The notes below the pieces were generated by a model. That model did not search any database. It saw only the letters and a list, made by a program, of their open reading frames with translations, and had not been told where the DNA came from. A DNA stretch of 64,000 bases from Chloroflexota bacterium. GTDB taxonomy: Bacteria; Chloroflexota; Anaerolineae; J102. Shown piece by piece: positions 26,729 to 36,526 of the stretch. The position numbers and the translations under genes were made by a program. The stretch covers positions 124,001 to 188,000 of the forward strand of contig JAKOVD010000098.1 of NCBI GenBank assembly GCA_029782215.1, in the 5' to 3' direction. Position 1 is the first letter of the stretch, and the number at the start of each line of letters is the position of its first letter.

Positions 26729-28834
26729 ATGGTTGTCTCCACGATGGCAGACGTGTCCCGCCGAGTCCTTGTTCTCTTTCTCTGCCTGATCCTGGTGGCT
26801 GGCTGCCAGGCGGCGACGCCGGCGCTAATGCCTACGTCCCGCGGCCCGGCTGCCACCAGCACGCGGGCTGCGGCGGCGACGGCCACGAAGGCGCCGCCGC
26901 CCGCCGAAGGGGGGCAGCGGCTGCTGGTAATGCCAGAGGATGGCGTGGGACCGGTGCTGGACCTGATCCGCAGCGCCCGCCAGTCGATTCGCTTCAAGAT
27001 CTACCTGTTGACCTACCAGGACGCAATCACGGAACTGGTGCGGGCGGCAAACCGGGGTGTGGACGTGCGCGTGATCATCGAGAAGGACCCCACTGGCGGC
27101 GGCGAAAGCAACCAGGAATCCTACGATCTGCTCCGTAAGGGGGGCGTGGCGGTGAAGTGGGCGCCATCCGATCTCTACCGTCTGACGCACGAGAAGAGCC
27201 TGGTCGTCGACGACCGCACGGCCTTGGTGAGCACGTTCAACTACACCCGCAGTTCCTTCAACGGGAACCGCGAGTACGCGCTGCGCACCACGACCCAGGC
27301 CGAGGTGGCCGACATCGCCAGGGCCTTCGACGCCGACTGGAAAGGCGTGGCGTACAAGCCTGCCGCGACCTCCCTGGTGCTCAGTCCCGTGAACAGCCGC
27401 AGCCAGATCGAGCGTCTGATCGATGGCGCCAAGGAAACGCTGTGGCTCGAGCAGTCTAGCCTCCTGGATGATGCCATCACTGCACGGCTGGCGGCGGCAG
27501 CCCGGAGGGGCGTCGACGTGCGCTTCATCGGGCCGCTGCGGGAAGGGGAAGAGGACTTCTCTGAGGCCAACCTGAAGGAGCTGCTGGCGGCGGGAGCGAA
27601 AGTGGGGCGACTGCCCGATCCCCTCGTCCACGCCAAGGTAATCCTGGCCGACGGCCGCGCCGCCCTGGTCGGGTCCATCAACCTGACCTATTCCTCGCTC
27701 GACCTCAACCGCGAGCTGGGACTGGTCACGAGCGATGCAGGGGTGTTGAAGCGGTTGGGCGACGTGCTGGCGGCCGACTGGGGCAAGGTGCAGCCGCTGG
27801 CGCCGGTTGAAGCGGGCATTATCCCCTGGCAGCAGGCGGCCGACCACACCGGCAGCCGGGTGACGGTGGAGGGCGACATCGTCCGCACCCGGGACACCGG
27901 CAACGTCATCTATCTCAACTTCGACCAAAACTACCGCGGCAAGCTCAGCATCGTCATCTTCAGCAAGGATGCGGCCAGATTTCCACAGCCGCCCGCGCAG
28001 TACTTCCTCAACCAGCGGGTGCGGGTGACAGGCACCGTGAAGGAGTACCAGGGTGCGCCCGAGATCGTGGTCGACGACCCCGGGCAGATCGAGATCCTGG
28101 CGAAAGCAGGCAGCACGAACCGCGGCGTGACGGTCGCTGGCGCGCCCGCGGAGGGAACCACGGCGCCTCCTCCCGTGGTTGACTGGCAGCAGGCCGGAGA
28201 TTACGTCGGTCAGCGGGCGACGGTGACGGGAAAGGTGGTGCGAACTCACAACACGGGCAAGGTGACCTTCCTGAATTTCACCAATGACTGGCAGGGCACG
28301 TTCTCGGTCGTGATTTTCGCCTCGGACTACGACGAGTTCCCGGCGCCGCCCGCGTCGCTGTACAAGAACCAGGAGGTGCGGGTGACGGGCACGGTCAAGG
28401 AGTATGAGGGCGCACCGGAGATCATCGTCGAGTCGCCGGAGCAGATCGAGACGGAGGCAGCGACGCCCGGAGCTGATGCCAGAGCCAAGGCGACACCTGG
28501 GCCGGAACCTTCGCCCACGGTCCCCAGCCGTTCGTCTGCTCCTGCGGGCGTGACGCCCTGGCGCCAGGCGGGGGAGCGCGTGGGCAGCACGGCCACCATC
28601 GAAGGGGTCATCGTCTCCACCTATGACACAGGGAAGATCACCTTCCTGGACTTCAACCCTGCACACGACGGCTTTGTGGCCGTGGTTTTCGCCGAGGACT
28701 ACGGCGCCTTCCCGCAGCCGCCGGCGAAGCTGTACAAAGGCAAGAGGGTGTGGATCACCGGCGAGGTGACGGACTACAAGGGCACAGCGCAGATCGTGGT
28801 CCACAGCCCGGCGCAGGTCGAGGTGTTCGAGTGA
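26729..28834 (+). CDS. Lipoprotein with two phospholipase-D-like domains and three OB-fold-like repeats
   Basis: Lipobox LVAGCQ; PLD-like HEKSLVVDDRTALVSTFNYT and HAKVILADGRAALVGSINLT; three repeats xxWQQAGxxVGxxxTVxGxVVRTxxTGKVxFLNF...RVTGTVKEYxGAPEIVV. Confidence 0.85.
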   Translation: MVVSTMADVSRRVLVLFLCLILVAGCQAATPALMPTSRGPAATSTRAAAATATKAPPPAEGGQRLLVMPEDGVGPVLDLIRSARQSIRFKIYLLTYQDAITELVRAANRGVDVRVIIEKDPTGGGESNQESYDLLRKGGVAVKWAPSDLYRLTHEKSLVVDDRTALVSTFNYTRSSFNGNREYALRTTTQAEVADIARAFDADWKGVAYKPAATSLVLSPVNSRSQIERLIDGAKETLWLEQSSLLDDAITARLAAAARRGVDVRFIGPLREGEEDFSEANLKELLAAGAKVGRLPDPLVHAKVILADGRAALVGSINLTYSSLDLNRELGLVTSDAGVLKRLGDVLAADWGKVQPLAPVEAGIIPWQQAADHTGSRVTVEGDIVRTRDTGNVIYLNFDQNYRGKLSIVIFSKDAARFPQPPAQYFLNQRVRVTGTVKEYQGAPEIVVDDPGQIEILAKAGSTNRGVTVAGAPAEGTTAPPPVVDWQQAGDYVGQRATVTGKVVRTHNTGKVTFLNFTNDWQGTFSVVIFASDYDEFPAPPASLYKNQEVRVTGTVKEYEGAPEIIVESPEQIETEAATPGADARAKATPGPEPSPTVPSRSSAPAGVTPWRQAGERVGSTATIEGVIVSTYDTGKITFLDFNPAHDGFVAVVFAEDYGAFPQPPAKLYKGKRVWITGEVTDYKGTAQIVVHSPAQVEVFE

Positions 28835-28846
28835 GGGAGAAGTAGG

Positions 28847-30034
28847 GTGAGGGTGACGGGACGGGCAGGACTCGGCCGCAGCGTGTACGACGCCGTCGTG
28901 GTGGGCGCGGGCTACATCGGCTGCGCGGTCGCCTTCCACCTGGCAAGCGCAGGACTGCGGACGGCGCTTCTCGACCGCGGTGGTGTGGCGGCGGGCGCCT
29001 CACGGGCCAATTACGGCAACATCCAGGTCCAGGATGCCGAGCTGGGGCACAGCCTGGCCCTGGTCAAAGCAGGCTTCGCGCGCTTCGCCAGCCTGGAGGA
29101 ACGCCTGGACGCCTCGGTGGGCCTGCGTTCCCTCGGCGGGCTGCTGCTGATCGAGACCGAGGCCCAGTGGCGGCTGATGGCAGACCGGCTCCCAACCCTG
29201 CACGCCGCCGGCGTCGAGGCGGAGTTGGTCACGGCGGGGCAGCTCAAGGAGATCGAACCGCTGCTCGACACGTCCACGCTGTTGGGCGCGTGCTACCACC
29301 GCCACGAGGGCCAAGTCAATCCCTTCCGCCTGGTGTGGGCCTACGTGCAGCGCGGGCTGGAGGCGGGACTGGAGCTGGGCCTGGGCGTGGAGGTGCACGG
29401 CATCGACGTGGCAGGTGGACGGGTGCAGGGCGTGCGCACCAGCCAAGGAACGCTGGCCGCAAGCCTCGTCATCCTCTGCACCGGCGCCTGGACGCCTGCG
29501 CTCGGGCGCGATTTGGGCCGTGACTGGCAGATCCGGCACGTGCACGGGCAGGCCGTCGTCACCGAGGCAGTGGCCGGCCGGCTGCACAACCACATCGCGT
29601 CGGCAGCTTTCTTCGAGACCATGCATGGCGACGGTGAGACCAGCCAGGATGAGGCGGTGCTGGCGCTCTCGCAGACCGCTGAGGGACATTTTCTGCTGGG
29701 CGAAGCAGGCGCTCCCACCCGAAGGCTCGGCAGCGACGCTCGGGCAGGCGGGCAGGCGGCCATTGCCGGCCTGGCGGCGCGGTACTTCCCGGCGCTGCGC
29801 CAGGCTCGCGTCCTGCGGGGGTGGGCGGCGCCGGTGGCGTTCACCGGTGACGGGCTGCCCTATCTGGGGCCGGTCGACGGCATCGACGGGCTGGCGCTGG
29901 CGACGGCCTTTAAATCCACGGTCATCGTGACGCCCCTGGTGGGTGAGATGGTGGCGGCGTGGGCGCTCGGCGGCCAGGCCGAGCCCACTTGGGGCGCCTT
30001 TGCGCCGGAGCGCGAGGTGGCTCATGGGGGCTAA
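28847..30034 (+). CDS. FAD-dependent oxidoreductase (DAO/glycine oxidase-like)
   Basis: YDAVVVGAGYIGCAVAFHLASAGLRTALLDRGGVAAGASRANYG (Rossmann GxGxxG). Confidence 0.9.
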   Translation: MRVTGRAGLGRSVYDAVVVGAGYIGCAVAFHLASAGLRTALLDRGGVAAGASRANYGNIQVQDAELGHSLALVKAGFARFASLEERLDASVGLRSLGGLLLIETEAQWRLMADRLPTLHAAGVEAELVTAGQLKEIEPLLDTSTLLGACYHRHEGQVNPFRLVWAYVQRGLEAGLELGLGVEVHGIDVAGGRVQGVRTSQGTLAASLVILCTGAWTPALGRDLGRDWQIRHVHGQAVVTEAVAGRLHNHIASAAFFETMHGDGETSQDEAVLALSQTAEGHFLLGEAGAPTRRLGSDARAGGQAAIAGLAARYFPALRQARVLRGWAAPVAFTGDGLPYLGPVDGIDGLALATAFKSTVIVTPLVGEMVAAWALGGQAEPTWGAFAPEREVAHGG

Positions 30035-31199
30035 CACCGCTGACGTCCTCATCATTGGTGGCGGCTATGCCGGTCTGGCCCTTGCCTACCAGCTCGCCCG
30101 CCGCGGGAACGATGTCCTCCTGCTGGAAGCCAACGGCCTGGGCAGCGGCACCTCGGGCTGCAGCGCTGGACGGGCGCAGGTCGCCGAGAGCCATCGCGGC
30201 AGCCACATGAATGTGGTGCTGGCCGGACTGGCGCGACTGGAGGCCCTGGAAGAGGAGCTGGACTTCGGCTTCGAATGGCGGCGGCTGGGCAACCTCATGC
30301 TGATCGAGCGCGATGAGCACTGGCACTGGTGGCGCGACCAGGTGGCCTATCTGCAGGCTCACCAGGCGCAGGCGGAGATGCTGGACGCCGCCGCCCTGGC
30401 GGAGGCCGAGCCCCAACTGGATACCAGGCGTTTCCGCGGCGCTGCCTGGTGCCTGGAAGGGCATTTGAACCCGCTCAAGTTCTGCCAGGCATGGGCCGGG
30501 AGCGCCAGGCGCCTGGGGGCGCGGCTGTTGGCAGGTTCGCCGGTCACCGGGATCGAGGTGGTTGGCGGTCGCGTGCTGGCGGTGCAGACGCCGGCGGAAC
30601 GCTACTCGGCAGGGACGGTCTTGGCGACGGCCGGCGCCTGGACGGGCGAGCTGCTGCGGCTGGCGGGCGCCAGCCTGCCGGTGCGTTTCACCCATGCCGA
30701 AGCCTTTGTCAGCGAGCCGCTCCCGCCCCTCCTGCACAACCACATTGGACTGGCGGACTTCTACGACACAATTCACAACCAGGCGCGCGCCGTGTCAGTC
30801 GGGGTGGCGCAGCAGCAGAGCGGCGCCCTACTCGTCACCGAGGCCGTGGAGAAGACGCCGTCGATCCATCGCGCCAACAGCATCTGGGGTATTCCCGGCA
30901 TCGCCCGCGACCTGCTCGATCTGCTTCCGGGTTTGGCGGCGGTTCGAGCCGTGCGCGCCTGGGCGGCGCCGAGCCCTTTTCTGCCCGACGAACAGCCCGC
31001 TATCGGCTGGATGCCCGGCTTCACTAATCTCTTTGTGGCCACCTGTTTCCACCTCACGATCACGACCATTCCCGTGTTGAGCGAGTGGATGGCCGGGATG
31101 ATCCTGGGTGGGCCGCGCCCGGAGCTGCTGGCGGACTTTGACCCGGCGCGCTTCCAAACCGCCGCTCTTCCCGGCTGGGCCGGTCGCAAGGGGAAATGA
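30024..31199 (+). CDS. FAD-dependent oxidoreductase (DAO family, paralogue)
   Basis: ADVLIIGGGYAGLALAYQLARRGNDVLLLEANGLGSGTSGCSAGR; overlaps the preceding CDS. Confidence 0.9.
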   Translation: MGANTADVLIIGGGYAGLALAYQLARRGNDVLLLEANGLGSGTSGCSAGRAQVAESHRGSHMNVVLAGLARLEALEEELDFGFEWRRLGNLMLIERDEHWHWWRDQVAYLQAHQAQAEMLDAAALAEAEPQLDTRRFRGAAWCLEGHLNPLKFCQAWAGSARRLGARLLAGSPVTGIEVVGGRVLAVQTPAERYSAGTVLATAGAWTGELLRLAGASLPVRFTHAEAFVSEPLPPLLHNHIGLADFYDTIHNQARAVSVGVAQQQSGALLVTEAVEKTPSIHRANSIWGIPGIARDLLDLLPGLAAVRAVRAWAAPSPFLPDEQPAIGWMPGFTNLFVATCFHLTITTIPVLSEWMAGMILGGPRPELLADFDPARFQTAALPGWAGRKGK

Positions 31200-31298
31200 T
31201 ACGAAATGGCGGCTGAGCCTGGCGCTTCCTGATTCGTTCCACAGATGGCGCAGAGAGACACGAAGGCGTTCGTGTCCCGGCGGCCACAGTCTCGCCCT

Positions 31299-34200
31299 TC
31301 ACCAGGCGCGTAACGTCAGGGGTAGATAGGTTTGCGGAAATGCCACGGTGATTTGCACCGTCGCCAGGCCCACCTGGCGATCGCTATCCGTCGCGGCCAG
31401 GGTGATGATGTGACGGCCGGGGGTAAGGTCATGCGCCGCCAGGGCCAGCAGACTTCCGCTTCCGAGCTGACCCTCCCGGTTCGACTCCCAGATCAGCGCC
31501 GTATCAGCCAGGTCGCCATCTTCAGGATCATAGGCATCTCCGGCGAGGATCAGGCTGTCGTCAAAGGCGAAGTTGGCGCCCTCCGTGGGCTGGAGGATGG
31601 CAGCCAGCGGGGCTCTGTCTAGCAAGGTGAAGGTGGCATCGGACTGGTCAGAGGCGGTGTTCACGCCGTCGCTGGCCAGCACCCTAACGAGCGCTCGCTC
31701 TGACCCGGCCAGCATCCTGGCATCAACGTTGTAGCTGGTCTCCTTGATCCCAGTAGCCAGAGTCAGCCAGGTCTCTCCGCCATCGGCGCTGAAGAGGAGG
31801 GCGTAGCTCAAGGGATCGCCGTCGGCGTCGCGGGCGCTCCAACGCGCGGTGAAGGAGTCCACTGCCACTACCTCGCCGCCGTTGGGATAGCTGACGTGCA
31901 GGGTCGGAGGGTGAGGGCTGACGCTGCGCGAGGCCAGTTCGCGCTCGCCTTGCCAGATGCTCACGCGCTCCGTATCAGGATGCCAGGGCACGAACTCGAA
32001 GATGTAGGCAGTCTCGGCCGAGGGCGCGCTGGCCGTCGTGCTCTGACAAGTCGCGCCCGGCTGCTGTTCGGGATGATCCATGACACGGGGCGTAAAGGGG
32101 TATTCGGCCAGCCGCGTTCCACTCCCATCGGCCAGGACAATACTGTAGGCGCCCGGCGTTCGCTCGACTGTGGCCTCCGCCTCAGACACGCGCAGGAAGG
32201 GATCCAGCACCACGGCGCCCGTTGCAGGGTCCAGCGTTCCTATCACCAGCAGCCGTTCCTGGGGGTCAGACTGCGCTGCGGCAGAGGCCGGTGGGTTGAT
32301 CATGTTGGCTCGCATCCGCTTGTAATGGAAGTCCGAGATCCACTCGTTGGCACAGTAGCTCATCATATCGGTCCACTTGGGGCCGTAGACCGCCAGGGTC
32401 TCGATGTTCAGGCCGTAGAAACGGTTGGGATCGTTCGCGGGTCCGCCGATCAGGGCCTTGGGGTAGGGATACGTGGCGCAGTGAGGGGAGGTGTCAGGCT
32501 TGCCTTCCTGAGTACTGCATGCGCCGGGATGGCAAAGCCCGTATTGGTGCCCGATTTCGTGGCCCGTGTACCAGTCGCCATAGGAGCCATCGGTGTCCCA
32601 CCCCCAGGTGCCCGCTCCGGTGGGCCCGGATGTGGTGCCGAAGCCACAGACACAACCCACCATGAAGTGGTTTGCCGGCGGCCCTTCGAAGACCAATCCA
32701 TAGTAGCGCGTGTCGGCAGTGGCCGTCTTGTTCGCTATGTCCAGCGTCTTGATGGTCGCCAACTGCTCGTCAACCGGACAGCAAGTGGGCAGACCCACGG
32801 TCTGCGTGTAGTTGGTAGTGGTCCAACTGCTGATAAAGCTGCCGACGGGATAGGCGGCGCGCAGCCACGACTGCACGTTGGCGTAGTCCAGATTGCGCGG
32901 TTCGTAGGGGACACCGTTGACGGTATATCGCATCCCCACCAGTCGCAGGCGCATGGTCGGAACGCTGCCGAAGTTGAGCCAGACGCTGTCCTGCAGCTCA
33001 CCGCTGCCGGGAAAGATCACCCCTCCCGGAGGCAGCACCCGCACAAAAAGCAGACCCGAGCCGACGCTGTACGGGCCGGGGATGACGAAGTTCAGCGTGT
33101 GGTCGAGGACGCCGCGGTCAGGTGAGGTCCGCGCCGTGACTACGCCGCCCGGGTTGATCGGGCTGAAGATGGGCCCCTGGCCGGTGTAGGGGAAGTACGC
33201 GTAGCCGTGCACGCCAGGCAGGTCGCCTTTTCCGTCAAGGACCTTCAGGTGCACCCGCACCACCGTCGTCTTGCCTGAGACCAGTGGCACGGAATTGCTC
33301 AGGTCTTGTATCGCCTGTGTGACTTCCATACCGGTAATAGCCACCTGCCGGCTGACCGGCGGGAGCGCCTGGGTGGGCGTGGCCGTGGGGGTCGCTGTCG
33401 GCACGGGCGTGGGAGTGTCAATCGGAGCACCGGATCCAAGGCTTAGGACCAGGCGCGGACAATAAGCGCCTTCGCGGCTGCTGAATGTCCGCGACCACCA
33501 GCTCGTCTCGGCGCCGCGCAGTTCCAGGCCGTTGTTGGGGATGCTGCCGTCGAGCCATCCCTGAACCAGCGCCTGCACATTCCAGTTCTTGTACCCCAGC
33601 GCTTGATCCAGCGCTGCCGAGCCAACGGGGGACGGATTGACTGAGGGTTGGTTGGACCAGGTCACACCGCCCTCGGACCACGAACCCGTCACCCGATAGA
33701 CCCCCGTCGTTACCTGCGCCACGCTGCCGCCCGCAGCGACCTGGTAGGCCTGAAACAAGGCGCTCTTCACCACCGCCGCGGCTGGGATCGCCGAGAGATC
33801 GAAGCGCACCAAAGCCCGGTGATGGAAGGAGTCGGGGCCGGTGCTGTAGGCCACCCGCACGGTGGGGTGGCTGCCCGTATTGCTGCCGTCCGTTTCCTGC
33901 AGGACGTAGGCATCTGCCACGGCGCACAGAGTGAGGTTGATCGGCGTCGGCGACGCCGTTGCCGTCGGCGTCGGTGTCGTCGTGGGCCGCCGCGTCGCCG
34001 TGGGTGTCATGGTCGGCCGGCGCGTCGATGTGACCGTCGGTGTCGGTGTGGGGGTCGGGCGGCGAGTGGCCGTCGCCGTGAGCGTCGGCGTCGGCGTTAT
34101 GGTGGGCCTGTGCGTCGTCGCCGTGGGCGTCGGCGTCATCGTCGCCCGGCGCGTTGCGGTGGCGGTCGCCGTCGGCGTTTGCGTCGGCGTCGGCGTGGGA

Positions 34201-34844
34201 AAGTGGTAGGTGATGACGAGGCGAGGCCGGCGCTCGTTGTGATCTTTGCTCTCGAACGACCGTTCGAAGTAGGTCGTTTCGCCTGTCAGGCGGCGGACAT
34301 AGACGCCATGGTTCTCGCCTGGGTCCGCATACCAGGCGCTGGCCCAACTGGTAATCGTCCAGGATTTGTACTCGGATATCACGCTGTTCACCGATGAGAC
34401 GATTCCCCAGGTGTAGGCTGTGGGGAAGGCGTTCCAGGTGACCGTATTCTCCGACCAGTTGCCGGCGACATAGTAAGCAGCCAGGGTCTTGGGGCTATCC
34501 CCAGCAGCGTACACCTGGTACATGTCCATGACGGCCGCGTCGATCACGGCGCCGGCCGGCAGGGCGGACAGGTCGAAGTGGAGGAGGACGACCTCTTCGA
34601 TCGGCAAGTCGATCTGAATGTAGGACAGATCCAGGTAGTTCTCGCTGCCGAAGTTGCTGTTCGGATGATCGCTGCGGACGGTAGCGTCGGCATCGGCGAA
34701 CACGGTGAGAGTGTTGCGCGGTGCCGCATAAACCGGCGCAGGGGCCATCTGCCGGGCAGCGCCGTCGAACCGCAGCGCCAGCGTGAAGACCAGGACGAAC
34801 ACAAAAACGCCACCCCACCCGAAACGCGCCAGCGTCGTTGACAT
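31299..34844 (-). CDS. Secreted multidomain putative metalloprotease with two DNRLRE domains and Thr/Pro linkers
   Basis: Zinc motif [11 protein letters not shown] (HExxHxxGxxH) with downstream [11 protein letters not shown] Met-turn; two DNRLRE-like regions; (TPTPTATA)n linker; C-terminus [10 protein letters not shown]. Confidence 0.85.
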   Translation of the reverse strand: MSTTLARFGWGGVFVFVLVFTLALRFDGAARQMAPAPVYAAPRNTLTVFADADATVRSDHPNSNFGSENYLDLSYIQIDLPIEEVVLLHFDLSALPAGAVIDAAVMDMYQVYAAGDSPKTLAAYYVAGNWSENTVTWNAFPTAYTWGIVSSVNSVISEYKSWTITSWASAWYADPGENHGVYVRRLTGETTYFERSFESKDHNERRPRLVITYHFPTPTPTQTPTATATATRRATMTPTPTATTHRPTITPTPTLTATATRRPTPTPTPTVTSTRRPTMTPTATRRPTTTPTPTATASPTPINLTLCAVADAYVLQETDGSNTGSHPTVRVAYSTGPDSFHHRALVRFDLSAIPAAAVVKSALFQAYQVAAGGSVAQVTTGVYRVTGSWSEGGVTWSNQPSVNPSPVGSAALDQALGYKNWNVQALVQGWLDGSIPNNGLELRGAETSWWSRTFSSREGAYCPRLVLSLGSGAPIDTPTPVPTATPTATPTQALPPVSRQVAITGMEVTQAIQDLSNSVPLVSGKTTVVRVHLKVLDGKGDLPGVHGYAYFPYTGQGPIFSPINPGGVVTARTSPDRGVLDHTLNFVIPGPYSVGSGLLFVRVLPPGGVIFPGSGELQDSVWLNFGSVPTMRLRLVGMRYTVNGVPYEPRNLDYANVQSWLRAAYPVGSFISSWTTTNYTQTVGLPTCCPVDEQLATIKTLDIANKTATADTRYYGLVFEGPPANHFMVGCVCGFGTTSGPTGAGTWGWDTDGSYGDWYTGHEIGHQYGLCHPGACSTQEGKPDTSPHCATYPYPKALIGGPANDPNRFYGLNIETLAVYGPKWTDMMSYCANEWISDFHYKRMRANMINPPASAAAQSDPQERLLVIGTLDPATGAVVLDPFLRVSEAEATVERTPGAYSIVLADGSGTRLAEYPFTPRVMDHPEQQPGATCQSTTASAPSAETAYIFEFVPWHPDTERVSIWQGERELASRSVSPHPPTLHVSYPNGGEVVAVDSFTARWSARDADGDPLSYALLFSADGGETWLTLATGIKETSYNVDARMLAGSERALVRVLASDGVNTASDQSDATFTLLDRAPLAAILQPTEGANFAFDDSLILAGDAYDPEDGDLADTALIWESNREGQLGSGSLLALAAHDLTPGRHIITLAATDSDRQVGLATVQITVAFPQTYLPLTLRAW

Positions 34845-35042
34845 AGCGCACACTCCTTCTTTGGCTACCACAGCAAGACGAAGGCTGTGGCGTGCAGTCT
34901 GACAACCCCTATTATACCAGAGAAATTGCGAGTCGCGCGGCGAATTTCACAATCGCGGGTGTACTTCAACTTGGAGGAGACCGTTCTCCCATGAGCCATT
35001 CCGGGCTTTACCGCCCCATTGTGGGTTTGTGGGTTCTGGTTT

Positions 35043-35071
35043 TTGCAGCGGACGGAGGGCTGTGCTAGAAT
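35043..35071 (+). promoter_or_regulatory. Sigma-70-type promoter of rplS
   Basis: TTGCAG-17 nt-TAGAAT with TG upstream of -10. Confidence 0.6.
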
Positions 35072-35099
35072 CCCTTGTCACTGTATTTATGAGCGCACG

Positions 35100-35126
35100 A
35101 AGACACCCATCGGGTGTCTTTCTTTG
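35100..35126 (+). promoter_or_regulatory. rplS 5' leader hairpin with T-rich tail
   Basis: AAGACACCC-ATC-GGGTGTCTT followed by TCTTTG, between the promoter and rplS start. Confidence 0.6.
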
Positions 35127-35154
35127 TGGCGCAGCAACAAGGATAATGAGTCCC

Positions 35155-35505
35155 ATGAGTTACCTTCTGCAGTCACTGGAAAACGAAAACCTGAAAGAAA
35201 ACGCCCCGGACCTGCGCGTCGGCGACACCGTCAAGGTGCACAATCGCATTGTCGAAGGCAATAACGAGCGCGTGCAGGTGTTCCAGGGTACGGTTATTGG
35301 CCTGGCTGGCTCCGGGCCGTCCGAGAGCGTTACCGTGCGCAAGATCGGCGCCCACGGCGTGGGCGTGGAACGCGTTTTTCGCCTGCACTCGCCGCGTGTC
35401 GAGAAGATCGAGGTCGTGCGAGGCGGCAAGGTCCGGCGGGCCAAGCTGTACTTCCTGCGCGACCGCGTCGGCAAGAAGGCGCGGCTCAAGCAGGAGCGCC
35501 GCTAG
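35155..35505 (+). CDS. rplS: 50S ribosomal protein L19
   Basis: [30 protein letters not shown]...[52 protein letters not shown]. Confidence 0.98.
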   Translation: MSYLLQSLENENLKENAPDLRVGDTVKVHNRIVEGNNERVQVFQGTVIGLAGSGPSESVTVRKIGAHGVGVERVFRLHSPRVEKIEVVRGGKVRRAKLYFLRDRVGKKARLKQERR

Positions 35506-35555
35506 CCGGTACGGCGCACGCTCCTGACGGCGGTGCGCCAAAGGAAATGCGAATG

Positions 35556-35585
35556 AGGCGTGAGTCAATGGCTCACGCCTTTTTG
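35556..35585 (+). terminator. Intrinsic terminator after rplS
   Basis: AGGCGTGAG-TCAATGG-CTCACGCCT-TTTTG. Confidence 0.9.
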
Positions 35586-35691
35586 CTTCCCAGGCGGCCG
35601 TACGGCGGCGCTGCGAGCGGATTTGACAGGCGCCGGCTTGATCCGGGATAATTGGAACATATGTTCTTTTTGTCGTTGTTAGGAGGGTCAC

Positions 35692-36516
35692 ATGGCTGAG
35701 ATTACCGTGGCCGTGGTGCAGATGCAGCCCAAGCTGGGCGATCTCGAGGCAAACCTGTACCGCATGGCCGATACCATCGAGCGGATCTGCAGCGAGGAGA
35801 AGACGGACCTGATCGTCTTTCCGGAGCTGGCGACCACCGGTGTTGAGAACGGGGTGAATTTCAATCGCATGGCGGAGCGCGTGCCCGGGCACCAATTCAA
35901 CGTGCTGGCCACCAAGGCCGCCGATTTCTCGACCCACGTCGTGTTCGGCTTGCCCACCAAGGAGAAGGTAGAGAGTATCTTCTACAACGCGGCGGTGGTG
36001 ATCGGTCCTGACGGCGACCTGATGGGCGAGTATCGCAAGGTTCACCTGAAGGGGGAAGAGAGGCTGAGCTTCCGGCCTGGCTACCGTTTTCCCGTCTTCG
36101 ACACCGGATTTGGCACCATTGGCGTGTTGATCGGCTGGGACCTGGCGTTTCCGGAGGCCGCCCGCTCCCTGGTGCTGACCGGCGCCGAGGTCTTGTGCGT
36201 GCCTGCGGCCTACGAGGAGCCCTACGTCGAAGAGTGGCGCGCCTTCTGCGTCGCTCGCGCCGTCGAGAACGGGGCCTTTGTCCTGGCCGCCAACCGCGTG
36301 GGTGACGAGCCGAGCCGCCGCTATTTCGGCGAGAGCACGATCGTGGGTCCCGATGGCAGCATCCTCAGCAGCCTGCGCGAGCCCGAGTCGTCTGCCACGC
36401 CTGGCTATGCCTTTGCCACCATCGACGTGGACGCAGTGCGGCGCTATCGTGAAGAGATGCAGATCATCATGGCGCGCCAGCCGAACGCCTACGGCTCCGT
36501 GGTCAAGAAGTACTGA
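35692..36516 (+). CDS. Carbon-nitrogen hydrolase (nitrilase superfamily)
   Basis: E/K/C triad context: VFPELATTG, YRKVHLKGEE, GAEVLCVPAAYEEP. Confidence 0.85.
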   Translation: MAEITVAVVQMQPKLGDLEANLYRMADTIERICSEEKTDLIVFPELATTGVENGVNFNRMAERVPGHQFNVLATKAADFSTHVVFGLPTKEKVESIFYNAAVVIGPDGDLMGEYRKVHLKGEERLSFRPGYRFPVFDTGFGTIGVLIGWDLAFPEAARSLVLTGAEVLCVPAAYEEPYVEEWRAFCVARAVENGAFVLAANRVGDEPSRRYFGESTIVGPDGSILSSLREPESSATPGYAFATIDVDAVRRYREEMQIIMARQPNAYGSVVKKY

Positions 36517-36526
36517 GGTGAATGCC

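Noticed and set aside
26825-28939. 704-aa minus-strand ORF antisense to the PLD lipoprotein
   Set aside because: Composition (His/Arg/Asp-rich, no recognisable domains) is typical of GC-rich shadow ORFs; the plus-strand frame has clear motifs and a signal peptide
29000-30055. 351-aa minus-strand ORF opposite the first FAD oxidoreductase
   Set aside because: Shadow ORF; Rossmann motif is on the plus strand
33930-34200. GTCGGCGTCGGCGT-type repeats as a non-coding tandem array
   Set aside because: Explained as codons of the [11 protein letters not shown] linker of the secreted metzincin-like protein
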